From Flavobacterium defluvii (GTDB lineage: Bacteria > Bacteroidota > Bacteroidia > Flavobacteriales > Flavobacteriaceae), in contig NZ_FQWC01000004.1 of assembly GCF_900129555.1 (NCBI RefSeq), positions 309,645-373,644 on the forward strand: 64,000 nucleotides of DNA, in the 5' to 3' direction. The notes beneath the pieces were generated by a model. The model worked only from the letters and a program-made list of their open reading frames with translations, did not search any database and was not told the DNA's origin. Below, in pieces: positions 18,394-28,348 of this stretch. Every line of letters begins with the position of its first letter. Positions within the stretch are counted from its first letter, which is position 1. Both the position numbers and the translations under genes were made by a program.

Positions 18394-20361
18394 CTATTTG
18401 TCAAGAACTTCAAACGCAGAGTTCATACTTTTAAATTCCGGAACAATTTTTTTCATTTTTGCTACTATGTCTTCATTATCATAAAAATCTGCAATACCTA
18501 TTAGCTCATCGATATCGGTATGCAGGTTTTCATATTCATCTTGAATTTCCTGAGCAATCATAATCTTATTGTGATAGGTTGGCAATGTTTTAGAAGTATC
18601 ATTTAATAATTCTTCATATAATTTTTCACCTGGTCTCAATCCCACAATTTTTATTTTAATTTCTTTATCTGGGATAAATCCTGCAAGTTTAATCATTTTT
18701 TTAGCTAAATCAATAATTTTTACAGGTTTACCCATATCAAAAATATAGATCTCGCCACCATTACCCATTGCTCCGGCTTCTAACACCAACTGGCAAGCCT
18801 CAGGAATAGTCATAAAATATCTTATAATATCCTGATGGGTAATTGTTACTGGTCCACCTTCGGCAATTTGTTTTGTAAATAAAGGAACAACTGAACCATT
18901 GGATCCTAAAACGTTTCCAAAACGAGTGGTGATAAACTTAGTTATTCCTAATTCGTTTTCTTTTTGATTTTTCAAAAATAATGACTGAACATATTTTTCA
19001 GCAATTCGTTTACTGGCCCCCATTACATTACTAGGGTTCACAGCTTTATCCGTAGAAACCATAACAAACTTTTTAACATGATATTTACATGATAAATCGG
19101 CTAAATTTTTAGTTCCTTTTATATTTGTTAATATAGCCTGTGATGGATTTTCTTCCATCAGAGGTACATGTTTGTATGCCGCAGCATGAAATACAACATG
19201 CGGATTATAGTTTTTAAATACTTTTTCTAATGCTTTTTTACTTTTTACATCAGCAATAACAGCCACAATTTTTGCAGTTGTGTTCATGCTTAAAGTCTCC
19301 AAACATAAATTGTGTAAAGGAGTTTCTGCATGATCAAGAATAATTACTGTCTTTGGATTAAAACCAAGAACTTGTCTCACGATTTCACTGCCAATGGAAC
19401 CTGCAGCTCCAGTAATAAGAATCGTTTTATCTTTTAATTGTTTAGAAATTGATTTGCTATCTAAAACAATAGGTTTTCTTTCTAACAAATCTTCAATCTG
19501 GATATTTTTTACCTTTTGAGAAATCTCTTTTTGATTCTCCCAATCTGATATTAAAGGAACTGTATAAACCCTGTAATTGAATTCAAGACATTGATCAACA
19601 ATTATTAATTGCTCATCTTTTGTCAAGCTCTTATCTGCAATAATAACACCTTCTGCAGCAACAGAACGCATCAAAGCAGGGAGTTTCTTTCTTAAAATCA
19701 AAATAGGAAGATCCAGCATTCTCTTGGATGCATTTTGATTATTTTTATCTACAAAACCAACAATTTTGAATCGAGACGGAGTTTCAAATTTTAATGCGTT
19801 TGCTACAGAAATCGCATTTGCATCTGTTCCATAGATTACTGTTCTAATAAGTTTTGAATTTGTTTTTTCTGAAAAATACAACTCAAAAGTTTGTTTAACC
19901 ACTACCCTATATAGAAATAACCCACAAAATGATAAAACTAAATTGATAAATAATGCCGTATTTAAAAAAGCTTTTTGTCCTGTATATAATTCGTAAACTA
20001 AGTTTACGAACAAAAAGAATACTAAAACTGACATTTGTGAGAACAATAACTTAATCGCATCTATATATGATGAATGCCTTATAATTCCTGAATATGTTCT
20101 AAAAAGCCAGAAAAAGAAAACATTAACAACTATTAAACTCGTAACAAAATAAAAATCATGAGAAATAATGATATATCCTAATGCTGTTCCTTCAAACAGC
20201 ATATAAGTAAATGTAAATGAAAAAATAAGCACCATTACATCTATGGCAACAATAATCCACCTTGGCAAGTAACTAAGGTTATTAATATGTGCTCTCAAAT
20301 TCCTTGGTGAGAAAGAATTATACAATATGGATGCTATTTTGGTTGATTTATCTGTATCCAA
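18394..20361 (-). CDS. Membrane-bound UDP-N-acetylglucosamine 4,6-dehydratase-type SDR (PglF/WbpM/CapD family)
   Basis: A 655-residue protein with four N-terminal membrane helices (about 33-155), a CoA-binding-like Rossmann domain (about 170-290), and a C-terminal SDR domain with TGAAGSIGSE (317-326). STDKAVNPSNVMGASK (436-451) has Met447 where most SDRs have Tyr, as in WbpM and PglF. It converts UDP-GlcNAc to a 4-keto-6-deoxy sugar, for bacillosamine, QuiNAc or FucNAc. The start is TTG with no ATG before residue 43. It is followed by an intrinsic terminator. Confidence 0.88.
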   Translation of the reverse strand: MDTDKSTKIASILYNSFSPRNLRAHINNLSYLPRWIIVAIDVMVLIFSFTFTYMLFEGTALGYIIISHDFYFVTSLIVVNVFFFWLFRTYSGIIRHSSYIDAIKLLFSQMSVLVFFLFVNLVYELYTGQKAFLNTALFINLVLSFCGLFLYRVVVKQTFELYFSEKTNSKLIRTVIYGTDANAISVANALKFETPSRFKIVGFVDKNNQNASKRMLDLPILILRKKLPALMRSVAAEGVIIADKSLTKDEQLIIVDQCLEFNYRVYTVPLISDWENQKEISQKVKNIQIEDLLERKPIVLDSKSISKQLKDKTILITGAAGSIGSEIVRQVLGFNPKTVIILDHAETPLHNLCLETLSMNTTAKIVAVIADVKSKKALEKVFKNYNPHVVFHAAAYKHVPLMEENPSQAILTNIKGTKNLADLSCKYHVKKFVMVSTDKAVNPSNVMGASKRIAEKYVQSLFLKNQKENELGITKFITTRFGNVLGSNGSVVPLFTKQIAEGGPVTITHQDIIRYFMTIPEACQLVLEAGAMGNGGEIYIFDMGKPVKIIDLAKKMIKLAGFIPDKEIKIKIVGLRPGEKLYEELLNDTSKTLPTYHNKIMIAQEIQDEYENLHTDIDELIGIADFYDNEDIVAKMKKIVPEFKSMNSAFEVLDK

Positions 20362-20400
20362 TTTGGTTTTATTTTAATTCTGCAAACTTTGTATAGTTAA

Positions 20401-20408
20401 CAAAAATA
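20401..20408 (-). promoter_or_regulatory. Candidate -7 promoter element for the dehydratase gene
   Basis: Reads TATTTTTG on the minus strand, a perfect TAnnTTTG Bacteroidota -7 element. It lies 40 bases upstream of the start in an 84-base gap after rmlA. No TTG is present at the expected -33 distance, so support is partial. Confidence 0.35.
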
Positions 20409-20445
20409 CAAATTAAAGGTTTAAAATTTTACTTATTAATTAAAA

Positions 20446-21330
20446 TTAAACTTTAGAGCCTTTTTTCTTTTGTTCTAAAAATTCTAGTAAATATGCTCCA
20501 TAACCAGATTTTACTAAAGGCAAGGCTAAATTCTCTAATTGCTCGTCATTAATAAATCCTTGTCTCCATGCTACTTCTTCAATACAGCCAACCTTTAAAC
20601 CTTGTCTTTCTTCAAGTACCTGCACAAATTGACCTGCCTGCATTAAACTATTAAAAGTTCCAGTATCAAGCCAAGCGGTACCACGGCTCAAAATACCTAC
20701 TTTTAGTGCTTTTCTTTCTAAATATACTTTATTAACATCAGTAATTTCATATTCTCCACGTGCACTTGGTTGAATATTTTTTGCAATTTCTACTACTGAA
20801 TTATCATAAAAATATAATCCTGGAACAGCGAAATTAGATTTAGGATTCTCTGGTTTTTCTTCAATACTTATGGCATTAAAATTTTGATCAAACTCTACAA
20901 CACCATAGCGTTCAGGATCTGAAACGTGATATGCAAATACAACTCCTCCTTTTGGTTTTGTATTAGACTTAAGTAATTGTTGCATATTAGCTCCAAAAAA
21001 TATATTATCGCCTAAAATTAGAGCTACATCATCATTCCCAATAAATTTTTCACCAATAACAAAAGCCTGTGCCAAACCATTTGGCACTGGTTGTTCTGCA
21101 TAACTAAATTTACAGCCTAAAGTTGAGCCATCACCAAGTAATTTTTTAAAATTTGGTAAATCATGCGGTGTCGATATAATTAATATTTCATTAATTCCTG
21201 ACATTATCAACGTTGATAATGGATAATAAATCATTGGTTTATCGTAAACTGGCATCATCTGTTTACTCATTGCAAGTGTAAGTGGGTGTAAACGCGTGCC
21301 AGAACCTCCAGCTAAAATTATTCCTTTCAT
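20446..21330 (-). CDS. rmlA: Glucose-1-phosphate thymidylyltransferase
   Basis: Makes dTDP-glucose from glucose-1-phosphate and dTTP, the first step to dTDP-L-rhamnose. The 294-residue length is usual. It shows [13 protein letters not shown] (6-18), the sugar-binding [30 protein letters not shown] and [14 protein letters not shown], all RmlA hallmarks. It is the last of rmlC-rmlD-rmlA; rmlB lies about 30 kb upstream in the same orientation. Confidence 0.95.
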   Translation of the reverse strand: MKGIILAGGSGTRLHPLTLAMSKQMMPVYDKPMIYYPLSTLIMSGINEILIISTPHDLPNFKKLLGDGSTLGCKFSYAEQPVPNGLAQAFVIGEKFIGNDDVALILGDNIFFGANMQQLLKSNTKPKGGVVFAYHVSDPERYGVVEFDQNFNAISIEEKPENPKSNFAVPGLYFYDNSVVEIAKNIQPSARGEYEITDVNKVYLERKALKVGILSRGTAWLDTGTFNSLMQAGQFVQVLEERQGLKVGCIEEVAWRQGFINDEQLENLALPLVKSGYGAYLLEFLEQKKKGSKV

Positions 21331-21372
21331 AGTATATCTTTAATTTAAGAAACTATTAATCTTGAAGTCAGT

Positions 21373-22218
21373 TTATATAAACATTTTTTTTAGACTTTCC
21401 TTATAATTAGGAATATGTAAATTATAAATTGATTTTATTTTTTCTTTATTTAATAACGAAAACTTCGGACGCTTTGCAAGGGTTGGGTATAATGATGCTG
21501 AAATCCCTTTAACATTGCATTTATACCTCCCAAAATTTTTTATTGTCAACGCAAATTCATACCAGCTTATTTCTCCTTCATTTGAAAAATTATAAATTCC
21601 TGGAATCCATTGTGGGGATTGTATAATTTGAATCATAGCATCTGCCAAATCAGCGGCATAGGTTGGTGAACCAACTTGATCATTCACTACACTAATTTCT
21701 TCTCTCTCTTGCATTAATCGCTGCATCGTTTTAACAAAATTGTTTCCAAATTTACTATAGACCCAAGAAGTTCTTATAATAATTGAATTCGGATTTTCTT
21801 TCAAACAAGCTATTTCACCTGCTAATTTACTTTCTCCATATACATTTATAGGATTTGTTTCTGAATCTTCATTTAAAGCTATTGAAGAAGTACCGTCAAA
21901 AACATAATCGGTGGAAATATGAATTAAATCTACTTTATTTTTCTCAGAATATTTAGCAATTACTTCTATTGCTAAATGATTTATTGTAAAAACTAATTCT
22001 TTTTCAGTTTCGGCTTTATCAACTGCTGTATAAGCTCCACAATTAAAAATTATATCTGGTTTAATTTCTGTTAACTGGTCATGAAGCAAATCCAAGTTAT
22101 CTAATGTTACTTGGTCTCTATCTGCAAAAATCCATTCATATTTAGAATATTTTTTAGACAAAACCGCTATTTCAGATCCTAATTGCCCATTTGCTCCAGA
22201 TACTAATATTCTTTTCAT
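21373..22218 (-). CDS. rmlD: dTDP-4-dehydrorhamnose reductase
   Basis: Reduces dTDP-4-keto-L-rhamnose to dTDP-L-rhamnose. The 281-residue SDR has VSGANGQLGSEI at the N-terminus, CGAYTAVDKAE, STDYVFDG, the YGESKLAGE active site and RTSWVYSKFGNNFVKTM, all typical of RmlD. The ATG at 22218 forms an ATGA overlap with the rmlC stop, preferred over the TTG one codon earlier. Confidence 0.94.
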   Translation of the reverse strand: MKRILVSGANGQLGSEIAVLSKKYSKYEWIFADRDQVTLDNLDLLHDQLTEIKPDIIFNCGAYTAVDKAETEKELVFTINHLAIEVIAKYSEKNKVDLIHISTDYVFDGTSSIALNEDSETNPINVYGESKLAGEIACLKENPNSIIIRTSWVYSKFGNNFVKTMQRLMQEREEISVVNDQVGSPTYAADLADAMIQIIQSPQWIPGIYNFSNEGEISWYEFALTIKNFGRYKCNVKGISASLYPTLAKRPKFSLLNKEKIKSIYNLHIPNYKESLKKMFI

Positions 22219-22766
22219 CAAAATAAACTGTTACAACTTTCAATAAAAGGAAGTGACTGATCTTTTTCAGAAATAATAGCATCTTTTAAGTCAATTCTCC
22301 AATCGATATGCAATGAGGGATCATTAAATTTTATTCCTCCTTCTGATTCTTTGTTATAAAATTGATCGCATTTGTACATTACTGACGCTGTTTCGCTAAT
22401 AACCGAAAAACCATGGGCAAAACCTTGAGGAACTAATAATTGTTTTTTATTTTCTTCAGATAATAAAATAGTAAATACTTTCCCATAAGTTAAAGATTTT
22501 TTTCTTAAATCTACAACAACATCTATAATTTCTCCCTCCAACACACGAACTAGTTTCGTTTGCGCAAAAGGAGGATTTTGATAATGAAGTCCTCTTAAAG
22601 TTCCATACCTTGAGAATGATTGATTATCCTGAACAAAATCGATTTCAATTCCTGAATCTTTAAATTTTATTTTACTATAAGATTCAAAAAAATATCCTCT
22701 CTGATCTTTAAATATTGTAGGTTCAATAATTAATAAATCCTTTAGAAATGTTTCTATAATTTTCAT
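22218..22766 (-). CDS. rmlC: dTDP-4-dehydrorhamnose 3,5-epimerase
   Basis: A 182-residue cupin that epimerises C3 and C5 of dTDP-4-keto-6-deoxyglucose. It has FKDQRGYFFESY, the active-site strand GTLRGLHYQNPPFAQTKLV with the catalytic His, EIIDVVVDLRKKS and VPQGFAHGFSVIS, in the order of RmlC. It follows the aminotransferase gene by 27 bases and overlaps rmlD. Confidence 0.95.
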   Translation of the reverse strand: MKIIETFLKDLLIIEPTIFKDQRGYFFESYSKIKFKDSGIEIDFVQDNQSFSRYGTLRGLHYQNPPFAQTKLVRVLEGEIIDVVVDLRKKSLTYGKVFTILLSEENKKQLLVPQGFAHGFSVISETASVMYKCDQFYNKESEGGIKFNDPSLHIDWRIDLKDAIISEKDQSLPFIESCNSLF

Positions 22767-22793
22767 ATTGAATTGTAATTCTCTTTTTTGATC

Positions 22794-23927
22794 TTAATTG
22801 AAAAAACTTGTTATTACTTTTTCAATTCTATCCTTATTTTCCATCGTAAGATTCGACCCTGAAGGTAGACATAAGCCTGTTTCAAACAATTGTTCAGCTA
22901 CTTTATTTCCATAGTATGGATATTTTTCAAATAAAGGTTGCAAATGCATTGGTTTCCAAAGTGGGCGACTCTCAATATTTTCTTCTTCTAATCTTAATCT
23001 AAAAGCTTCTCTTTTCTCATTTTTAGAATCTGCTCTAATCAAAATAGCATTTAGCCAATAATTGGAAAAAAAATCATCATTAGCAGCTTCAAAAAGTTCA
23101 ACTTCCTTAAAAGGCTGAAGAATATTTTTATAAAATAAATGATTATCTCTTCTTTTCTCAATGTTTTTATCCAGCATTTTAATCTGTCCCAAACCAATTC
23201 CTGCACAAATGTTACTCATTCTATAGTTGTAACCTATTTCACTATGTTGATAATGTGATGCTTTATCTTTTGACTGAGTGGCATAAAAAATCGCTTTTTC
23301 TTTTAGATTAGATGAATTACAAATTAATGCTCCTCCACTTGATGTTGTTATGATTTTATTGCCATTAAATGATAAAATTCCAAAAGTCCCAAATGTACCA
23401 CATTTCTTACCTTTATATTGACTCCCTAAAGCTTCGGCACTATCTTCTATAACTGGAATTTCATATTTATCAGCTATTGCATGAACTTCATCAACTTTAT
23501 AAGGCATTCCATATAAATGAACTGCAATTATCGCTTTTGGTTTTTTGCCTTTTTTAATTCGATCTTTTATAGCAATTTCCATCATTTCCGGACAGATATT
23601 CCATGTTTCAGACTCACTATCAACAAAAATAGGAATAGCTCCCTGATATAAAATAGGATTTGTTGATGCTGCAAATGTCATAGATTGACATATAACCTCA
23701 TCACCAGTTTTTATTCCTAATAGAATTAATGCTAAATGAATGGCCGATGTTCCAGAATTTAAAGCAGCTATAAAAGGAATGTCATTAAAATAGCTTTGAA
23801 GTTGATTTTCAAAATCATTGACATTTGGCCCGCCTGAAGTTATCCAATTTGAATCTAATGCTTTTTGAACATATTTATGCTCAAAACCACTTTGTTCTGG
23901 TAGTGATAAATAGATTTTGTCATTCAT
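22794..23927 (-). CDS. DegT/DnrJ/EryC1-family sugar aminotransferase, PglE-like
   Basis: A 377-residue PLP enzyme with ALNSGTSAIHLAL, HLYGMPYKVDEV, EDSAEALGSQYKGKKCGTFG and the PLP lysine Lys191 in SFNGNKIITTSSGGA. It also has GYNYRMSNICAGIGLGQI and ESRPLWKPMH. The pattern is that of UDP-4-amino-GlcNAc-forming PglE of bacillosamine synthesis. With the PglF-like dehydratase at 18394-20361 it could give a UDP-4-amino-4,6-dideoxy sugar. No PglD acetyltransferase is adjacent; the NeuD/PglD-type protein at 41653-42300 is the only candidate. A dTDP-sugar aminotransferase is the alternative. Confidence 0.85.
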   Translation of the reverse strand: MNDKIYLSLPEQSGFEHKYVQKALDSNWITSGGPNVNDFENQLQSYFNDIPFIAALNSGTSAIHLALILLGIKTGDEVICQSMTFAASTNPILYQGAIPIFVDSESETWNICPEMMEIAIKDRIKKGKKPKAIIAVHLYGMPYKVDEVHAIADKYEIPVIEDSAEALGSQYKGKKCGTFGTFGILSFNGNKIITTSSGGALICNSSNLKEKAIFYATQSKDKASHYQHSEIGYNYRMSNICAGIGLGQIKMLDKNIEKRRDNHLFYKNILQPFKEVELFEAANDDFFSNYWLNAILIRADSKNEKREAFRLRLEEENIESRPLWKPMHLQPLFEKYPYYGNKVAEQLFETGLCLPSGSNLTMENKDRIEKVITSFFN

Positions 23928-24345
23928 TTATATTCCAATAATCAGAAGGGTAACGTGCATCATCCTCTTTTACCTTTGTCAAAGGTAAAGTAGAAAATGA
24001 AATTAATTTTGAATTGGATTCTAACGATTGCACAGCATTTGCATAACCGGGCGGAATTTGTACAATTTTACTATCTCCCTCAGAAACTATTATCGTTTCT
24101 ACCGGAAGATTCTTAGAAGGGCTTTCCCAATTATCAATTTTGACAAAATGGATTTTAAAAGATCCACTTACACAATAAAAATTTTTCGAATCTAATTTAT
24201 GCCCCTGCCAGGCACGAATAGGGTTTTCTTCTGAATTAGTAATGATATAAAATCTTTCAATATCATTAAAACTAAAATCATTTACGTATGAAATAGTTCC
24301 TCTGTGATCTGAAAAATTTCCTCCCTGAATTACTTCTGGACTCAT
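23920..24345 (-). CDS. WxcM-like cupin, possible sugar-nucleotide isomerase/epimerase
   Basis: A 141-residue single-cupin protein with GGNFSDHRGTISYVNDF, RAWQGHKLDSKNFYCVSGS and IPPGYANAVQSLE. The arrangement resembles WxcM/FdtA 3,4-ketoisomerases and RmlC-like proteins. It overlaps the aminotransferase start by eight bases and the WecA-like gene by four, so it probably supplies that aminotransferase with a rearranged keto sugar. The His/Tyr catalytic set cannot be judged by eye. Confidence 0.62.
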   Translation of the reverse strand: MSPEVIQGGNFSDHRGTISYVNDFSFNDIERFYIITNSEENPIRAWQGHKLDSKNFYCVSGSFKIHFVKIDNWESPSKNLPVETIIVSEGDSKIVQIPPGYANAVQSLESNSKLISFSTLPLTKVKEDDARYPSDYWNINE

Positions 24346-25307
24346 ACTTGTAATTTCAAGTTGCTTTTATTTATTAAATAAAATTTTAAAGAATACACCA
24401 AAAGTAGTGGAACAATTATAATCGCAAATAATATATAATCGCTTATTTTTTGATAAAATGATATTACTAAAATAGAAATTCCAATTTGTGCCAATGCATA
24501 ATATAGCGAAACTAATCTATGCTGTATTTTGTATTCATTGCTTAGAATTTGGTAGAAATGTAAACGATGCGCTTCAAATATATTTTGTTTTAAATAAAGC
24601 CTGTGTAAAATAGTACAAATAGCATCCACTCCATAAACTGCTAAAAACAAGAGCCAAATAATAGTATTTGTGCTTAAAATTAATTTTAAAACTAAATAAA
24701 TAATCCAAAATGCAATTGCGATACTACCAACATCTCCTGCAAAACATTTAGCCTTTTTTCTGTAATTAAAAAACAAAAACACCAGACTTGCAATCATTCC
24801 ATATTTTATGAAACTGCCATCTGTAAACAGTTGAATTTTGGTATTAACATATAATAAAGATCCAAGTACAACTAAAGTATAAAGTCCTGTTATACCATTA
24901 ATACCGTCCATAAAATTATAAGCATTTATTAATCCAATGGCAAGTACGTAAGATATAACAACTCCCCAAATTGGTATAAGAGTAAACAAGTTGAGATCTA
25001 AGAAAATCAATGTAATTGCAAGAAAATGAATAGAAATTCTAATTTTATTGGAAAGACTTTGAATATCATCCCAAAAACTTACTAAACTCACTAAAGTAAT
25101 TCCTGTAAAGAAAAAGTAATTAGTCTCTATATTTTGTACAAAATATAACAAAGAAGAAAACCAAAAAATAATTCCGCCACCTCGTAAAGTTATTTCTGTA
25201 TGAGAGCTTCTTTGATTTGGCTTATCAATTATATTAAATCGATCTGCTACTCTAAAATAAAGTAACATCAAAACCATTAAAATTAAGCCTATTATTATGT
25301 ATTGCAT
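24342..25307 (-). CDS. Undecaprenyl-phosphate sugar-1-phosphate transferase (WecA/TagO/MraY family)
   Basis: A 321-residue membrane protein with about ten helices. Family motifs are DKPNQRSSHTEITLRGGG in the first cytoplasmic loop, NAYNFMDGINGITG, CFAGDVGSIAIAF with the metal-binding Asp, and HRLHFYQIL (the HxH-type loop). It probably starts glycan assembly by moving HexNAc-1-phosphate to the lipid carrier. Fucose, QuiNAc or a bacillosamine-type sugar are all possible donors. Confidence 0.85.
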   Translation of the reverse strand: MQYIIIGLILMVLMLLYFRVADRFNIIDKPNQRSSHTEITLRGGGIIFWFSSLLYFVQNIETNYFFFTGITLVSLVSFWDDIQSLSNKIRISIHFLAITLIFLDLNLFTLIPIWGVVISYVLAIGLINAYNFMDGINGITGLYTLVVLGSLLYVNTKIQLFTDGSFIKYGMIASLVFLFFNYRKKAKCFAGDVGSIAIAFWIIYLVLKLILSTNTIIWLLFLAVYGVDAICTILHRLYLKQNIFEAHRLHFYQILSNEYKIQHRLVSLYYALAQIGISILVISFYQKISDYILFAIIIVPLLLVYSLKFYLINKSNLKLQV

Positions 25308-25325
25308 TTTTTATTAATCCTTTGT

Positions 25326-26258
25326 TTATTCCCAATTAGTATCTTTAATTTCATCATAAACTTTCTGAATTCCTTCTTCTAAAGTTATCGTTGCTTTCCA
25401 GCCAAAACTATTCAATTTAGAAACATCCATTAATTTACGCGGAGTACCATCTGGTTTCGTTGTATCAGTCAAAATTTCACCTTCAAAACCAACAATCTTT
25501 TTAACTAAAATTGCCAAATCTAAAATAGAAATATCTTCACCCACACCTATATTAACCAAACCAGAATCATTATAGTTTTCCATTAAAAATAAGCAGGCTT
25601 CTGCAAGATCATCTGCATGCAAAAATTCTCTTTTAGGACTACCTGTACCCCAAATTGTTACAGAAGCATCACTATTGCGTTTTGCTGTAATGAACTTTCT
25701 TAACATCGCTGGTAATACGTGTGAGTTTTTTAGATCATAATTATCATTTGGACCATATAAATTTGTTGGCATTACCGAGATAAAATTGCATCCAAACTGG
25801 TCTCTGTAGGCATCACACATTTTTATTCCTGCAATTTTCGCAATCGCATAAGGCTCATTTGTAGGTTCTAATTCTCCTGTTAGCATATATTCTTCTTTCA
25901 ATGGCTGAGGAGCCATTTTAGGATATATACATGACGAACCTAGGAACATCAGTTTATCGACTTTATTTAAATAAGATTGATGAATAATATTATTTTGTAT
26001 CATCAAATTTTCATATATAAAATCTGCTTTATAGGTGTTATTAGCAATAATTCCTCCAACTTTTGCGGCGGCTAAAAAAACATATTTAGGTTTTTCTTTC
26101 TCAAAAAAATCAGCTACCGCTTGTTGATTTCTAAGATCAAGTTCTGATGAAGTTTTTAAAATAAAATTATTAAATCCTTTGCTTTTTAATTGGCGTAAAA
26201 TAGCTGAACCTACCATTCCTCGATGTCCAGCTATGTATATTTTATCATTTAAATTCAT
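25326..26258 (-). CDS. fcl: GDP-L-fucose synthase
   Basis: The last step of GDP-L-fucose synthesis: 3,5-epimerisation and 4-reduction of GDP-4-keto-6-deoxymannose. The 310-residue SDR shows IYIAGHRGMVGSAILRQL, AAAKVGGIIANNTYKADFIYEN, GSSCIYPK and EPTNEPYAIAKIAGIKMC with the YxxxK site. It also has the diagnostic YGPNDNYDLKNSHVLPA. The start at ATG 26258 is chosen over an upstream TTG. It follows gmd by 48 bases. Confidence 0.94.
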   Translation of the reverse strand: MNLNDKIYIAGHRGMVGSAILRQLKSKGFNNFILKTSSELDLRNQQAVADFFEKEKPKYVFLAAAKVGGIIANNTYKADFIYENLMIQNNIIHQSYLNKVDKLMFLGSSCIYPKMAPQPLKEEYMLTGELEPTNEPYAIAKIAGIKMCDAYRDQFGCNFISVMPTNLYGPNDNYDLKNSHVLPAMLRKFITAKRNSDASVTIWGTGSPKREFLHADDLAEACLFLMENYNDSGLVNIGVGEDISILDLAILVKKIVGFEGEILTDTTKPDGTPRKLMDVSKLNSFGWKATITLEEGIQKVYDEIKDTNWE

Positions 26259-26306
26259 AATACTACAATCTTTATTCAAGAATAAAATTATTGATTTATA
26301 TCTAAC

Positions 26307-27425
26307 TTAATATTTAATTGTTGATCTCACTTCTTTTAACATCTTTTCTTTTTGTACATATTGAAGATCAGATACCATCATTTCTTTTACAAGTCCTCCT
26401 AAATCATATTTCGGAACCCATCCTAATTTTGTTTTTGATTTTGTTGGATCACCAATCAATAAATCTACTTCTGTAGGACGGAAATATTGTGGATCAACAG
26501 CAATAACCTGTTTTCCTATTTCAATTTGGTATGCAGGATTACTACACGAAGCAACAAATCCTTTTTCATTCACTCCTTCTCCTTTAAACTCGATGTCTAT
26601 CCCAACTTCTGCAAATGACATTTTAACAAAATCACGTACATAAGTTGTTTCCCCCATGGCTATTACATAATCTTCAGCAGTGTCTTGTTGCAAAATCCTC
26701 CACATTGCTTCTACATAATCTTTGGCATGTCCCCAATCACGCTGAGCATCTAAATTTCCAAGATATAAACAATCTTGCTCACCCAAAGCAATAGCAGCAG
26801 TAGCCATGGTAATTTTACGCGTCACAAAAGTTTCCCCTCTACGTGGCGATTCATGATTAAACAAAATTCCATTACAAGCATACATATTATAAGCCTCACG
26901 ATAATTTTTAGTTATCCAAAAACCATAGATTTTAGCTACTCCATAAGGCGAACGCGGATAAAATGGTGAGTTTTCATCATAAAAACCTTTTTCATTTTTA
27001 TTTTCTGCCAAACCACCATATAATTCTGATGTTGATGCTTGATAAATACGTGTTTTCTTTTCTAATCCTAAAATACGTACAGCTTCTAAAATTCTTAATG
27101 TACCTATTCCATCAACATTTGCAACATATTCTGGTGAATCAAAAGAAACTTTTACATGACTCATTGCTCCTAAATTATAGATTTCATCAGGCTGTACTTC
27201 TTGAATAATTCTAATAACATTCGTAGAATCTGTTAAATCTCCATAGTGTAATTTAAAATTCACATGAGCTTCATGTTGATCCTGATAAATATGGTCAATA
27301 CGTTGTGTATTAAAAGAAGAAGCTCTTCTTTTAACTCCATGAACCATATAACCTTTCTCTAATAATAATTCTGCCAAGTATGAACCATCTTGTCCTGTAA
27401 TCCCTGTTATAAGAGCTATTTTCAT
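26307..27425 (-). CDS. gmd: GDP-mannose 4,6-dehydratase
   Basis: Converts GDP-D-mannose to GDP-4-keto-6-deoxymannose. The 372-residue protein has [33 protein letters not shown], the STSELYGG catalytic segment, [12 protein letters not shown], and [18 protein letters not shown] (the GDP-binding and tetramer region). ATG 27425 is used; a TTG two codons earlier is less likely. Together with fcl and the manC-like gene at 53005 it completes GDP-L-fucose synthesis from mannose-1-phosphate. Confidence 0.95.
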   Translation of the reverse strand: MKIALITGITGQDGSYLAELLLEKGYMVHGVKRRASSFNTQRIDHIYQDQHEAHVNFKLHYGDLTDSTNVIRIIQEVQPDEIYNLGAMSHVKVSFDSPEYVANVDGIGTLRILEAVRILGLEKKTRIYQASTSELYGGLAENKNEKGFYDENSPFYPRSPYGVAKIYGFWITKNYREAYNMYACNGILFNHESPRRGETFVTRKITMATAAIALGEQDCLYLGNLDAQRDWGHAKDYVEAMWRILQQDTAEDYVIAMGETTYVRDFVKMSFAEVGIDIEFKGEGVNEKGFVASCSNPAYQIEIGKQVIAVDPQYFRPTEVDLLIGDPTKSKTKLGWVPKYDLGGLVKEMMVSDLQYVQKEKMLKEVRSTIKY

Positions 27426-27448
27426 ATTCAAATTTTTAACTATTCTAT

Positions 27449-28348
27449 TTATTTTTTATTTTTAAATGACTTAAAAGTAATTGTCAAACCTTCGCGAGTT
27501 GATACAGGTAAAGGTTTTTCAATAGCTTTTAATATTTTATTATTACTTACCACGTAATTTTCAGTCAATTTTTGAAGTCTCTCTGAATTTAGAGGTAATT
27601 TTAAAAAGTCTCCAACTCTTGAAATCCCATATACAAACGAAGTGGGAATTTTCAAAATATTTGGTTTTTTCTCTAGAGTTTCGCACAAATTTATAATTAA
27701 TTGATTTGTAGAAAGAGCTAAATCATCTGCAACTTGATAAACGCCAGAAATAATCGATTCGTTTTCAATCATTTCTTTAACTACAAAACAAAGATTTTCT
27801 ATACTAAGAAATGATCTTTGATTTTCAAAAGAACCAAGCGGCCACGGAATACCCTTTGAAACTATATTATATAAAAGATTTAAATTGCCTTTATTGCCAG
27901 GTCCATGAATCATGCAGGGCCTAACAATATATACTCTTTTTCCTTCTGGAAGTTCGTTACTTAAAATATATTGTTCTGCTTTGTATTTTGAAATCCCATA
28001 ATGAGTTTGGGGATTAGGCGTAATTTCTTCGGTTAATATTCCGTCAACTTTATCAGAAGATGCTTTAACACTGCTCATAAAAACAAAAACACTAGCATCT
28101 GAAACTAAAAATGCATCAAATAATTGTTTCGTCAATTCAAAATTTGCCTCATAATAGTCAGATGGCTTCGAAACTTTCTTTAAATCATGTGCTTTACCCG
28201 CTAAATGAATTATTGCATCCGTTTCAAATTTGAATTTTTGATCATTTTCAAAACGTACTTTCAATGCATTTATTTCGTGATGATTTCTTAAATAACTCTG
28301 AAGGTTTAACCCAACAAAACCCGAAGCCCCTGTAATTGTTACTTTCAT
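27449..28348 (-). CDS. NAD-dependent epimerase/4-ketoreductase (WbpV-like SDR)
   Basis: A 299-residue extended SDR with [34 protein letters not shown], the catalytic [12 protein letters not shown], and [18 protein letters not shown]. The pattern matches 4-ketoreductases that act after WbpM-type dehydratases in QuiNAc or FucNAc synthesis. ATG 28348 makes an ATGA overlap with the glycosyltransferase stop; an earlier start inside that gene is rejected. The exact product is undetermined. Confidence 0.75.
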   Translation of the reverse strand: MKVTITGASGFVGLNLQSYLRNHHEINALKVRFENDQKFKFETDAIIHLAGKAHDLKKVSKPSDYYEANFELTKQLFDAFLVSDASVFVFMSSVKASSDKVDGILTEEITPNPQTHYGISKYKAEQYILSNELPEGKRVYIVRPCMIHGPGNKGNLNLLYNIVSKGIPWPLGSFENQRSFLSIENLCFVVKEMIENESIISGVYQVADDLALSTNQLIINLCETLEKKPNILKIPTSFVYGISRVGDFLKLPLNSERLQKLTENYVVSNNKILKAIEKPLPVSTREGLTITFKSFKNKK

